Shown here piece by piece: positions 43,640 to 51,932 of a stretch of 64,000 nt of DNA. Origin of the DNA: an uncultured Clostridia bacterium (lineage in GTDB: Bacteria > Bacillota > Clostridia > Christensenellales > Pumilibacteraceae); contig CAKQPR010000009.1 of NCBI GenBank assembly GCA_934270565.1, forward strand, positions 1 to 64,000, in the 5' to 3' direction. Numbering within the stretch: the first letter of the stretch is position 1; each line of letters opens with the position of its first letter. The position numbers and the translations under genes were made by a program. The notes under the pieces were generated by a model. The model searched no databases. It saw nothing but the letters and a program-made list of their open reading frames with translations, and had not been told where the DNA came from.

Positions 43640-46141
43640 ATGTACTTGAAACTTAAAAACTGGCAACTCAAAGCAGACGGAGACCGCTATATAGCAGCCT
43701 CCGTTTCGGGCGATATTACCCGCGATCTTTACAATGCGGGGGAGATCGCCGACCCGTATTTCGGGCTTAATCACCTCTCGCTCGGCGAAACGCTCGACCG
43801 CGACTACGATTACGTTACGACTTTTTCGATCGATCGAAGCGATATAAAACGCGGCGAGCGCGCGTTTCTGCGCTTCAAGGGCGTGGATCTTCTGTCCGAT
43901 ATTTTCCTTAACGGAACGAAGCTCGGTTCGACCGAAAATATGTTCCTTGAATACGTTTTCGACGTTACGGACGAACTCAGAAAGGGCGAAAACAAACTCG
44001 TCGTGCATATGCGCTCGACTACGGCGTATATGAAAACGCTCGACTGCAAGAATTATTTCGCGGTGTTCAACGTGCCGCGGATTCTTTTGAGAAAAGAGCA
44101 ATGCTGTTTCGGGTGGGACTGGGCGCCGAATATCCCGGGGTACGGGATCTGGCAGGACGTCGAGCTTTACACCGAAAACGAAAATCGGATCACCGACGTC
44201 CGCGTTACGGCAAACGCCGACGGCGAAGCGGTTTTCCATATCGAAATAAATTACAGCGTGCGCCCGTATTACGACAACGACGGCAACCTCGTCACGCCCC
44301 CGAAAAATTACGACGACAAACTTCGCGTTTCGCTTGCCCGCCGTCCCGTGCACTATAGCGAGGGCGAGAGGGAAACCGATCCCGAATTCGAAACCAAAGA
44401 AATCGACGTGAGCGGGTACAAGAGTTTCGTGTGCTTTATGCGGGACAGCGCGGAATTGTGGTATCCGATCGGTTACGGCAGACAGCCGCTTTACTCCTAT
44501 AAGGTCGAGCTCGTCCGCGACGGCGAAGTTATTTCCGCTAAACACGGCAGAACGGGTTTCCGTTCGGTTTCGCTCGTCGAGCCCGCGCTCGGGGACACTC
44601 GGCTCGGCTACAGCCTTATCGTAAACGGTACGCGCGTTTATCCCAAGGGCGCGAACTGGGTCCCGATCGATTGCTTTACCGGCGCGATCGAGGACGAAAA
44701 ATACGAAAAACTCATCGATTACGCCGCCCGCGGCAACTTCAATATCCTTCGGGTATGGGGCGGCGGGATTTACGAAAAGGATATTTTCTACGATCTTTGC
44801 GACGAAAAGGGCGTTATGGTGTGGCAGGACTTTATGTTCGCGTGCGCCGATATCCCCGAGAACGAGCCCGAATGGCTGAAAAACGCCGAAGAGGAGTGCG
44901 CTTTTCAGGTGGTTCGGCTTCGTAATCACCCCTCGCTCGTTTACTGGTGCGGCGGCAACGAAAAAACGGGTTCGTTCGGTGCGAAAATTTCGCTCGGCGA
45001 TCGGTTCACGAACATAATTCTCCGCGGTATCGTCGATAATTACGACGGAACGCGCCCCTTCGCGCGCCAAAGTCCGTGCTCGCATACCGACGCGGGCAAC
45101 GATTTTATGTCGGGCGAGTCGCATTTCTCATGCTTCGAAACGTGTATGCGCGAGGGTTACGACCGTTACCGCGAGATCGTAGCGCGGCAGATCGTCGCTT
45201 TCTCGTCCGAATGTGCGACGATGGGTCCGCACTCGGTCGAAACTTACCGCAAGATCTTCCCCGACGACAAGCTTTTCCCGATCAACGAATACTGGCACGA
45301 TCGGCTTATGGAAAACCCTTACGCCGCCGTCAGAATGCCTTTCGCCGAGGCGCAGAACAAAATGGCTTCCGATCTTTACGGCGCGCCCGTCGATATAAAT
45401 TCTTTCGTCGAAAAGGCTTCGCTCGCTCACGCCGAAACGCTCCGTTGTCAGATAGAGTTTCAGCGCGCGCACAAGGGGCTTACGGGCGGGTTTTTAATGT
45501 GGATGTATTCCGAACCGTGGCCGTCGGGAACGTGGTCAGTTATCGATTACTACACCGAGCCCAAGCAGGCGTATTACGCTTCGGCACGCGCGTTTTGTCC
45601 GCTTTATTTCGGGTTTTACCTCGGCGCGGACGGGAAAACGTATCTTTTCGGAGTGCGCGACCGTAAGGACAGAGCAAAGGTCGATTACGAGTGGGGAGCG
45701 AAAACGCTCGGCGGTGAGACGATTTTCGTGCGCGGAGGATCTGCCGAACTCGACGATTTTACCGTAATAAGGGAACCCGTCGAAGAGAAAATCAACTGCG
45801 AAAACGCGTATTTTTACGTTAAATTCCGCGAAAACGGCGAGGAGAGAATTACCGTTTATTCGCCAGACATGTGGAAATCGGCTTATGAAAACCTTAAAGC
45901 CGACGTGACCGTAAAAACCCGTGCGGAGGGCAAAGCGCTTGTCGTTACCGTTTCGGCGCGCTCGTTCGCAAAGTCCGTGTTCCTGCATTTTACCGAGAAT
46001 TGCGGATACGTTTTCTCCGACAACTTTTTCGACGTCGGGGCGGGCGAGAAATACGAAGTTTACGTTACCCGCGACGATGGAACTCTGCCCGACGCGCGCG
46101 AGCTCAAAGTTTCGGTGCGCGGAAAGGAAATCGGGTTATGA
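43640..46141 (+). CDS. GH2-family beta-mannosidase-like glycosidase
   Basis: An 833-aa cytoplasmic glycosidase. The sugar-binding domain (residues about 1-180) includes FLNGTKLGS and FGWDWAPNIPGYGIW. An immunoglobulin-like domain and the barrel follow. Family signatures are PKGANWVPIDCF, FNILRVWGGGIYE, the acid/base Glu441 in WCGGNE, and the likely nucleophile Glu524 in SSECATMG. The GH2 mannosidase branch fits best, acting on beta-mannosides from N-glycan cores or mannans; other GH2 activities remain possible. There is no signal peptide. GGAG precedes the ATG, and the HAD phosphatase overlaps its stop. Confidence 0.88.
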   Translation: MYLKLKNWQLKADGDRYIAASVSGDITRDLYNAGEIADPYFGLNHLSLGETLDRDYDYVTTFSIDRSDIKRGERAFLRFKGVDLLSDIFLNGTKLGSTENMFLEYVFDVTDELRKGENKLVVHMRSTTAYMKTLDCKNYFAVFNVPRILLRKEQCCFGWDWAPNIPGYGIWQDVELYTENENRITDVRVTANADGEAVFHIEINYSVRPYYDNDGNLVTPPKNYDDKLRVSLARRPVHYSEGERETDPEFETKEIDVSGYKSFVCFMRDSAELWYPIGYGRQPLYSYKVELVRDGEVISAKHGRTGFRSVSLVEPALGDTRLGYSLIVNGTRVYPKGANWVPIDCFTGAIEDEKYEKLIDYAARGNFNILRVWGGGIYEKDIFYDLCDEKGVMVWQDFMFACADIPENEPEWLKNAEEECAFQVVRLRNHPSLVYWCGGNEKTGSFGAKISLGDRFTNIILRGIVDNYDGTRPFARQSPCSHTDAGNDFMSGESHFSCFETCMREGYDRYREIVARQIVAFSSECATMGPHSVETYRKIFPDDKLFPINEYWHDRLMENPYAAVRMPFAEAQNKMASDLYGAPVDINSFVEKASLAHAETLRCQIEFQRAHKGLTGGFLMWMYSEPWPSGTWSVIDYYTEPKQAYYASARAFCPLYFGFYLGADGKTYLFGVRDRKDRAKVDYEWGAKTLGGETIFVRGGSAELDDFTVIREPVEEKINCENAYFYVKFRENGEERITVYSPDMWKSAYENLKADVTVKTRAEGKALVVTVSARSFAKSVFLHFTENCGYVFSDNFFDVGAGEKYEVYVTRDDGTLPDARELKVSVRGKEIGL

Positions 46142-47010
46142 AAAACGAAACAGTGGCGCTCAACGGCGCCGTAATTTATCGCGGCGACAACGGAAAACTC
46201 TTTTGCGATATCGAAACCGCAGGAGTAAAATGCCGTTACGAAATTCCGGATACCGAGTTTGACGCGCCCGCCGAGGTCGTCCTTACCGATCTCGACGGCA
46301 CGAGCGTTAAGTCCGAGGAATTCTGGGTTTACCTCATCGAAAAGACCGCGCGCGTTGCGGGCAAAAACGACGCGCTTCGCCTGTCGGAGGAAGATATTCC
46401 GTTCGTTTCCGGCTTTTCCACGGCGCAGCACCTTAGTTACGTCATAAAAAAATACGGTTTGACGTGCGACCTTGCGACCGCGACCGAAGTTTATCACGAA
46501 GTCGCGAAACGCGAGCTCGCCGAAATCGCGGAGGGAAGGGGAAACGTTTCCGCGCTCCGTCCGCGCGACGGACTGAAAGACTTTCTGACGGAGGTGAAAT
46601 CTTCCGCCGTGAAAATCGGGCTCGTCACGAGCGGACTCGACTACAAGGCGATTCCCGAAATCGTCGGCGCGTTCCGTTTTCTCGGGCTCGGCAATCCGCT
46701 CGGGGTTTACGACGCGATTATCACAGGAGGGAGACGAAAGGGAAAGGGCGTTTACGGCACGATCGGCGAGCTTTGCTGCAAACCTCATCCGTGGCCTTAC
46801 GTCGAAATCGGCGCTTCGCTCGCGGGCAACGACAAACGCGGCGTAGTCGTTCTCGAGGACTCCGCGGCGGGCGTTATTTCCGCTCGTATCGCGGGCTATT
46901 CCGTGCTCGGCTTTAACGACGGGAATATCGGAAAAAGCGGCGTTTCGTTCCTTTGCGAACGTATGATCGACACCTTCGACGACGCACTTGCGTTTATTCT
47001 GAACAGATAA
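46138..47010 (+). CDS. HAD-superfamily hydrolase, beta-phosphoglucomutase-like
   Basis: A 290-aa protein whose ATG overlaps the GH2 stop in an ATGA arrangement, so the two are translationally coupled. HAD motifs: I is TDLDGTSVKSEEFW (nucleophile Asp near residue 54), II is GLVTSG, III is the Lys in CKPHPWPY, and IV is VVLEDSAAGV. It is a likely sugar-phosphate phosphatase or mutase acting on GH2 products. About 50 residues precede motif I, where most relatives start almost directly with it; this extension (ALNGAVIYRGDNGK) resembles no domain I know. A longer frame upstream exists only inside the GH2 gene and is rejected. Confidence 0.82.
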   Translation: MKNETVALNGAVIYRGDNGKLFCDIETAGVKCRYEIPDTEFDAPAEVVLTDLDGTSVKSEEFWVYLIEKTARVAGKNDALRLSEEDIPFVSGFSTAQHLSYVIKKYGLTCDLATATEVYHEVAKRELAEIAEGRGNVSALRPRDGLKDFLTEVKSSAVKIGLVTSGLDYKAIPEIVGAFRFLGLGNPLGVYDAIITGGRRKGKGVYGTIGELCCKPHPWPYVEIGASLAGNDKRGVVVLEDSAAGVISARIAGYSVLGFNDGNIGKSGVSFLCERMIDTFDDALAFILNR

Positions 47011-47017
47011 GCTCCGA

Positions 47018-47075
47018 GGGGCGTTGACGTCCGATCGCGAATATCGCGCCGACCCGACGCCCCGCTTTGTTTTTT
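47018..47075 (+). terminator. Possible terminator of operon B
   Basis: GGGGCGT (47018-47024) pairs with ACGCCCC (47057-47063), enclosing an inner CGCGA-ATA-TCGCG hairpin, and TTTGTTTTTT follows. Confidence 0.5.
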
Positions 47076-47096
47076 AAAATCGTCGCCCTCAATCGC

Positions 47097-47125
47097 TTGC
47101 GAAAACGGGCGCTATCGGATATAAT
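47097..47125 (+). promoter_or_regulatory. Promoter of the PHP-domain gene (leaderless arrangement)
   Basis: TTGCGA and TATAAT are separated by 17 bp. Six bases separate the -10 box from the ATG at 47132, and no ribosome-binding site fits in between. Confidence 0.7.
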
Positions 47126-47131
47126 TAACTT

Positions 47132-48154
47132 ATGAAAATCTTAATCGACGGCAATAAAAAATTCTACAAAGCGTGCCTTCACACGCATACGATCTGTTCG
47201 GACGGACTTATGACCCCGCAAGAGGTGAAAAATCAATACCTTGCTCGCGGCTATTCGGCAGTCGCGTTCACCGATCACGAAATTCTTTACGATCACTCCG
47301 ACCTTACCGACGAAAATTTCGTCGCGATCAACGGTTACGAGTACGCAACGAACAACGACCGTTCGCCCGATCCGCTACTTCGTCATCAGTCCGCGCATTT
47401 CAATTTCATCGCGAAAGACCCGAAAAACCTCACGCAGATCGCGTACAATCGCGATTACGACTGGTGTCATACCGACGCGCAGAGAGACGAAGCGGAAACG
47501 CGCAGCGTGATGCTCGGTTACGAACGCGGGCATAATTTAGCGGACTTCAATATGCTCACCGCGCTCGCGAACGACAACGGCTTTTTAGTGGTTTACAATC
47601 ACCCCGCGTGGTCGCTTCATACCGCGCTCGACTGGTCGGGGCTTCGCGGGCTTTTCGCCGTCGAAACGTATAACGCGGGGTCGGTATACGGCGGCTATTC
47701 CGAAACGCGCGCCGCTTACGACGATCTTCTTACCGAACTGTGCCGCGAGGCGAAAGCGGAAGGCAAAACGCCCGCGCCGCTTCGCACCGTGTTTGCTGAC
47801 GATATGCACGAATTTATGTTCGACGACGCCGGCTACGTTATGATCCAAGCCGATCGGCTTACTTACCCGGGTCTTATTTCCGCGCTCGAGAAAGGCGAAT
47901 TTTATTCTTCGACCCGCCCCGAGTTCCGCGACCTGCGGATAGACGGCAACGTCCTTATCGGAAAAACTTCGCCGGTAAAGAGCGTTTGCGTTATCGGACC
48001 CGCGCGCAACAAAATCAGAATAAACGGCAATATCGAAAGCTTCGAAATTCCGCTGAAAGGCGGATTCAACGACTATTTCCGCGTGGAAATCACCGACGAA
48101 AACGGCTACGTTGCCACTACGAACGCCTTTTACGGAGCGCTCGACGAAAAATAA
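47132..48154 (+). CDS. PHP-domain metal-dependent phosphoesterase
   Basis: A 340-aa protein of the polymerase-and-histidinol-phosphatase superfamily. Metal-binding motifs are CLHTHTICSDG near residues 15-25, FTDHE near 49, and YNHPAW near 154, followed by a C-terminal beta domain (FEIPLKGGFNDYFRVEI). Such proteins hydrolyse phosphate esters or nucleotides; this glycan-locus subtype has no assigned substrate that I can name. The promoter lies directly against the ATG, so it is probably leaderless. It is followed, under a separate promoter, by a SASA-type esterase. Confidence 0.82.
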   Translation: MKILIDGNKKFYKACLHTHTICSDGLMTPQEVKNQYLARGYSAVAFTDHEILYDHSDLTDENFVAINGYEYATNNDRSPDPLLRHQSAHFNFIAKDPKNLTQIAYNRDYDWCHTDAQRDEAETRSVMLGYERGHNLADFNMLTALANDNGFLVVYNHPAWSLHTALDWSGLRGLFAVETYNAGSVYGGYSETRAAYDDLLTELCREAKAEGKTPAPLRTVFADDMHEFMFDDAGYVMIQADRLTYPGLISALEKGEFYSSTRPEFRDLRIDGNVLIGKTSPVKSVCVIGPARNKIRINGNIESFEIPLKGGFNDYFRVEITDENGYVATTNAFYGALDEK

Positions 48155-48175
48155 GTTTTTTACGCTCGTGTTCGC

Positions 48176-48204
48176 TTGATTTTTACGGCGAAAAGTGGTA
48201 TAAT
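48176..48204 (+). promoter_or_regulatory. Promoter of the SASA-domain esterase gene
   Basis: TTGATT and TATAAT are separated by 17 bp, with TGG ahead of the -10 box forming an extended element. The leader is about 57 nt. Confidence 0.7.
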
Positions 48205-48268
48205 TCCGATTGATAAAACGAATTCGGGCACGGGCGCGTTTTCTGCCCGACCCGAGAAAGGAGAAATC

Positions 48269-49093
48269 ATGAAAGGCTATGACGTCATCGTACTTGCCGG
48301 ACAGTCCAACGCGGAAGGTTACGGCGTGGGCGAGGTAAGCGAAGAATACGTTCCGTCCGATTCGGTTCTTATGATCGGCGATAAAGCTTCGCCGCGTTTC
48401 GAAAAAGCCGCCGACGGCACCGAGTTTCTCGCGCTCGAATTCCCGTCCGAAATTACCGTTTCGGTTGCCGACGAACCCGTGGGAGGTGAGGGGAAAGTCG
48501 GTAAGCTCGCACTGTTTTTCGTCAAAAACTACGTCGAGAAGGGCTTGCTTGCTCCCGACAGAAAGATACTGCTCGTCAACGCCGCGGTCGGCGGCACGGG
48601 CTTTGCGAGAAAAGAGTGGGGCGTAGGCAATATCCTTTATCGCCGACTCGTCGCGCTTACCGATTACGCACTCGGCTACGGCGACGGAAAGAACGAAATC
48701 GTAGCGCTGCTGTGGCATCAGGGCGAATGCGACTCCGTTTGCAACCCCGATTTTACGACCGAAACCCGCTATGAAACCTATAAACGCAACCTTACGGCGC
48801 AGCTCGAAGATTTCAAAAACCGTTACGCCGCAGTCATAAACGGCAATCTTCCGTTTATCGCGGGCGGCTTCTGCAGCGAATGGTATCTCAAAAATAAAAT
48901 TCCGTGCGACGCGGTTTTACGCGGACTTCGCGAGGTCGCGGACGAGCAGAACGGTGCTTTCGTCGAAACGTCCGATCTTCCGAGCAACAATCAAAAAACC
49001 GCCAACGGCGACGATATTCACTTCTGTCGAGAGTCGCTCCACATTCTCGGTGCGCGTTACTTCGACGCCTACAACGTTATAAAAAACAGATAA
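48269..49093 (+). CDS. SGNH-type carbohydrate esterase (sialate O-acetylesterase domain)
   Basis: A 274-aa hydrolase. The GQSN block (VLAGQSNAEGYGVG) near residue 9 carries the catalytic Ser, LLWHQGECDS holds the family's conserved middle block, and DDIHFCRESLHILG near the C-terminus holds the catalytic Asp-x-x-His. SASA-domain enzymes remove acetyl groups from sialic acids, xylans or other sugars; the substrate here is open. It has no signal peptide, so it acts inside the cell like the glycosidases of the window. AAAGGAG precedes ATG 48269; the longer in-frame start at 48176 lies within the promoter. Confidence 0.82.
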   Translation: MKGYDVIVLAGQSNAEGYGVGEVSEEYVPSDSVLMIGDKASPRFEKAADGTEFLALEFPSEITVSVADEPVGGEGKVGKLALFFVKNYVEKGLLAPDRKILLVNAAVGGTGFARKEWGVGNILYRRLVALTDYALGYGDGKNEIVALLWHQGECDSVCNPDFTTETRYETYKRNLTAQLEDFKNRYAAVINGNLPFIAGGFCSEWYLKNKIPCDAVLRGLREVADEQNGAFVETSDLPSNNQKTANGDDIHFCRESLHILGARYFDAYNVIKNR

Positions 49094-49158
49094 CGGTATA
49101 GGATTTTCGCGACATAGGCACGATTTTCACGCCGATTTGTCCTTAATAAAAACACAAT

Positions 49159-49196
49159 GCGGCGCACTCCGACAAGACGGAATGCGCCGCGTTTTT
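49159..49196 (+). terminator. Rho-independent terminator
   Basis: GCGGCGCACTCCG pairs with CGGAATGCGCCGC with one mismatch around an ACAAGA loop, followed by GTTTTTAT. It closes the esterase gene and lies before the convergent GH13 gene. Confidence 0.8.
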
Positions 49197-49219
49197 ATAT
49201 GTGCCGATCGCGCGTGATT

Positions 49220-50614
49220 TTATAGTTCTGCGATCAGAACTCCGAACGGCTCGAAAACAAAACCGTTTTCGGTCTTGATCGTCAACCTCGAAGCGAGTAT
49301 CTTTTCTTTTTCGAAGTCCGGCAAAAATTCCTCCGATTCAGAAACGTTGACGAAGACCCTTACGCACGGAGTTCCGCCGCGAGCGAGCTTCGGATCGTCA
49401 TTTTCGGGACGTATTATTCTGTCGTATTTTACGACCTGCCCGCGTTCGCCGCCGCAACCGACGTTTTCCGTTTCGCCGTCCGCCAGCGCGGGTACTGACT
49501 TCCGCAGCGAACAGAGCGTTTTCAACCAGTCGTAATGACTTTTTCCGCGCGGTGTGTTTATGGCGTTTACGTCAACGTGCATATCGCCGTAAAAGCGGTT
49601 TGCAAACAACGACTGCGGAGCTCTGCTTCCGCATTCGTATCCGGTATAAATCATCGGCAATCCGTCAAGCGTTTCGATTATCGCATGTGCCGCCATAATT
49701 CTGTCATCCGTAAAATGTGCATTGATTTTTACGCGCGGATAAGTTTTTTCGCCGTCGCCGCAATGCAGCGGCATACCGTCGGTGATGATGTCGTGATTGT
49801 CTATATATCGCAAAAACGGAGTGCCGTTTTTGCTCGACCGATCCGAATAAACGGCTTGCCCGAATTTGTCTGCGGAAAAGTCTCCGTTCAGAATCGCATA
49901 CAAAAAATACTGTTCGGAAAATCCGTATCGGAAATCCGCAAACCCTTCGGGCGGATCGTTGCCTTCGAAGATAATCAGAGCGTCCGCGAACTCCGTTTTC
50001 AGCTCGTTTGCCGCTTGCTGCCAGAAATCGGACGGAATTCCGTCCGCATAGTCCAGTCTGAATCCGTCTGCGCCGAGCGACAACCAGAATTTCATATTTG
50101 CAATAACGTATGATCGTACTGCCGCGTTGTCGTAGTTTAAGACAGGGAAGTGGTACGTATTGCCCAGAATGTTGCCGTTTTCGTCCTTCTTCACAAAGTT
50201 CGTATAGTCGGAAACGATTTTGCACGAAGGTCCGCAATGCGTGTATACAAGGTCGAGAATTACGAACATTCCTTTCCGGTGAGCCGACTGCACGAACTCC
50301 GTGAACGAACCGATGTCGCCGTACTCGGGATCGACGTTGAAGTAGTCTTTGACGCGGTACGGATTTTTAGGGTTTTTCAGCCCGCTCGCCTTTTGTCTCT
50401 CCGACCACGCGCTTTCGTTATCATTGTCGTCCTCGAGCGTAATCGGACAAAGATAAATTATGTCGATTCCGGCATTTTTAATGTAATCAAGCTTCTTTTC
50501 CGCGGCTTCGAGCGTTCCTTCCGGCGTAAACGACCTTAGGTTCAGCTGATAGCATGTCAGTCCGCTAAAACGTTCCGGAAGAGGTTTTCTCGCTGTTTTC
50601 CGTTCGATTTCCAT
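49220..50614 (-). CDS. GH13-family alpha-amylase-type enzyme
   Basis: A 465-aa cytoplasmic enzyme. Conserved GH13 regions: I is DLVYTHCG (Asp121, His126), II is GFRLDYADG with Arg186 and nucleophile Asp188, III is IIFEGND with acid Glu217, and IV is YIDNHD (His274, Asp275). It should cleave or transfer alpha-glucosidic links of short maltodextrin-like or sucrose-like substrates; specificity is unknown. ATG 50614 follows GGAGAAAC; a longer in-frame start at 50674 lies across the promoter. It is divergent from an AraC gene and probably controlled by it. Confidence 0.88.
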   Translation of the reverse strand: MEIERKTARKPLPERFSGLTCYQLNLRSFTPEGTLEAAEKKLDYIKNAGIDIIYLCPITLEDDNDNESAWSERQKASGLKNPKNPYRVKDYFNVDPEYGDIGSFTEFVQSAHRKGMFVILDLVYTHCGPSCKIVSDYTNFVKKDENGNILGNTYHFPVLNYDNAAVRSYVIANMKFWLSLGADGFRLDYADGIPSDFWQQAANELKTEFADALIIFEGNDPPEGFADFRYGFSEQYFLYAILNGDFSADKFGQAVYSDRSSKNGTPFLRYIDNHDIITDGMPLHCGDGEKTYPRVKINAHFTDDRIMAAHAIIETLDGLPMIYTGYECGSRAPQSLFANRFYGDMHVDVNAINTPRGKSHYDWLKTLCSLRKSVPALADGETENVGCGGERGQVVKYDRIIRPENDDPKLARGGTPCVRVFVNVSESEEFLPDFEKEKILASRLTIKTENGFVFEPFGVLIAEL

Positions 50615-50665
50615 ATGTTTCTCCTTCACGCCGCTTGCTTTATTGCGATTTCGGCGTGTGAAAAA

Positions 50666-50694
50666 ATTATACAATATTCATCGCCTGTAATCAA
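50666..50694 (-). promoter_or_regulatory. Promoter of the GH13 gene
   Basis: On the minus strand TTGATT and TATAAT are separated by 17 bp. Its -35 box is one arm of an inverted repeat whose other arm is the -35 box of the divergent AraC gene. Confidence 0.7.
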
Positions 50695-50721
50695 CCCGAA
50701 ATTCGCTTCATAAGGTTGATT
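50689..50721. promoter_or_regulatory. Inverted repeat joining the two divergent -35 boxes
   Basis: AATCAACC (50689-50696) and GGTTGATT (50714-50721) are perfect 8-bp inverted arms, 17 bp apart. Each arm covers a -35 box. It may be an operator, or simply follow from two identical -35 elements. Confidence 0.4.
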
Positions 50722-50744
50722 TTTCGGCACAAATATGTTACAAT
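50716..50744 (+). promoter_or_regulatory. Promoter of the AraC gene (leaderless arrangement)
   Basis: TTGATT and TACAAT are separated by 17 bp. The -10 box ends six bases before the ATG at 50751, so the transcript should begin at the start codon. Confidence 0.7.
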
Positions 50745-50750
50745 GACAAT

Positions 50751-51512
50751 ATGGTTATCGATGATCTGCCGCATAAAATACTCGGCGTCTACAAATTAAA
50801 GCGAGCGAAAAAATACGGTTGGAGAACGAGCGGAAGGGATTTCGCCGTTCTCAGTTACAGAACCGACGGGGAGGGAACGCGTTTTACGTGGAACGAAAAC
50901 GGGAAAGAAAAAACCGCGTTTGCAGGGAAAACGGACGTCGGTTATTTTCCTTGTTCCGCCTCGTACAGTCAGGAGAGCGGAAGCGAGGAGGTTATTTGCA
51001 TTCATTTTGCTACGGACGGTAACGGCGCAAGCCGAAACCTCGGTTTTCCTCAATTCGAGTTCGGTGCGGTCGAGCTCGGAGACCTTTTCGAAAACATTTA
51101 TTCGGTTTACGCAAAGAAAGAGATGGGATACGAAACGCTCGGAATGTCGATTCTGTTCAAAATATTTTACAGACTCACGACGCGTCGGCCCGACCTTCCC
51201 GAAAGGATTAAAGCAGTCATCGACGAGAGCTTTACCGACCCCGATTTTTCCGTCGCCTCCGTAGCCCGTCGCATGGATTTTTCCGAAACTTATGTCAGGC
51301 GCTTGTTCAAAGCGCGTTTCGGGCTCGGAATGTCCGATTATCTGATTTCGCTGCGACTTGACGCCGCTGCGTCAATGCTCGCAAGCGGATATTATACCGT
51401 AAAAGAGGTAGCCTATGCCTGCGGCTATTCCGATCCGAAATATTTTTCAACGGTGTTCGGTCGCGGTTTCGGTATGAAACCTACCGAATATGCCGCGAAA
51501 ACCAAAAATTAA
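50751..51512 (+). CDS. AraC-family transcriptional regulator (short form)
   Basis: A 253-aa regulator with a compact N-terminal beta domain (TRFTWNENGKEKTAFAGK, VGYFPCSAS) and a C-terminal AraC domain (FSVASVARRMDFS, YVRRLFKARFGLG, VKEVAYACGYSDPKYFSTVFGR, MKPTEYAAK). There is no Shine-Dalgarno sequence, and the promoter abuts the start codon. It is divergent from the GH13 gene, its probable target. The N-terminus is shorter than in the other three AraC proteins of the window. Confidence 0.9.
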   Translation: MVIDDLPHKILGVYKLKRAKKYGWRTSGRDFAVLSYRTDGEGTRFTWNENGKEKTAFAGKTDVGYFPCSASYSQESGSEEVICIHFATDGNGASRNLGFPQFEFGAVELGDLFENIYSVYAKKEMGYETLGMSILFKIFYRLTTRRPDLPERIKAVIDESFTDPDFSVASVARRMDFSETYVRRLFKARFGLGMSDYLISLRLDAAASMLASGYYTVKEVAYACGYSDPKYFSTVFGRGFGMKPTEYAAKTKN

Positions 51513-51932
51513 AGACAATGACTTTTTCCGTGTTTTGCGTTAAAAGAGCAGGAACATAGCTTAACGTCTGAAAAACTTTTCGATCTAAAACAATAGAGTT
51601 TATATACACCCACCATATGCTAAGGGTTTTTGATAGTTATTCTAACCCTCGGTTAGTTTATTTTGCGCCAAACACCCCTCGTTCGCTTGATATTTTATCG
51701 AAAAGGTGATACAATGTATAATATACAATGGTATATTTGCGCGCTGTTGTATAAAAATCTACCATCCAAAGCCGGAAGCTTACGGTAGTTGCTTATAAAA
51801 AATATGACGTAATTACAACAATGTTTTTCGGTGTGTGGGTAAACGCGAAGAGTTTGTATGATCAAGCAGAGACAAGGTGCAGAGCAGCGTAACGCAATAG
51901 AAACTTGTTTATGTGGAAGGAAGCGATAGAGT
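51513..51932. other. Intergenic region and long leader of the polysaccharide operon
   Basis: The 420 bp are AT-rich and hold no credible gene. A sigma-A promoter at 51687-51715 predicts a leader of about 210 nt before the aminotransferase gene. I see no recognised riboswitch or clear intrinsic terminator in the leader, so any attenuation or antitermination control is unproven. Confidence 0.6.
51687..51715 (+). promoter_or_regulatory. Promoter of the polysaccharide operon
   Basis: TTGATA and TACAAT are separated by 17 bp. It is the only good promoter seen ahead of the run of tightly packed genes from 51933 to the window end. Confidence 0.65.

Noticed and set aside
43070..45124. A 684-codon minus-strand frame opposite the GH2 gene.
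   Set aside because: Antisense to the GH2 signatures; the product is Arg/Val-rich without motifs.
51716..51932. A riboswitch in the leader of the polysaccharide operon.
   Set aside because: No conserved riboswitch core could be recognised by eye and no clear terminator lies in the leader.
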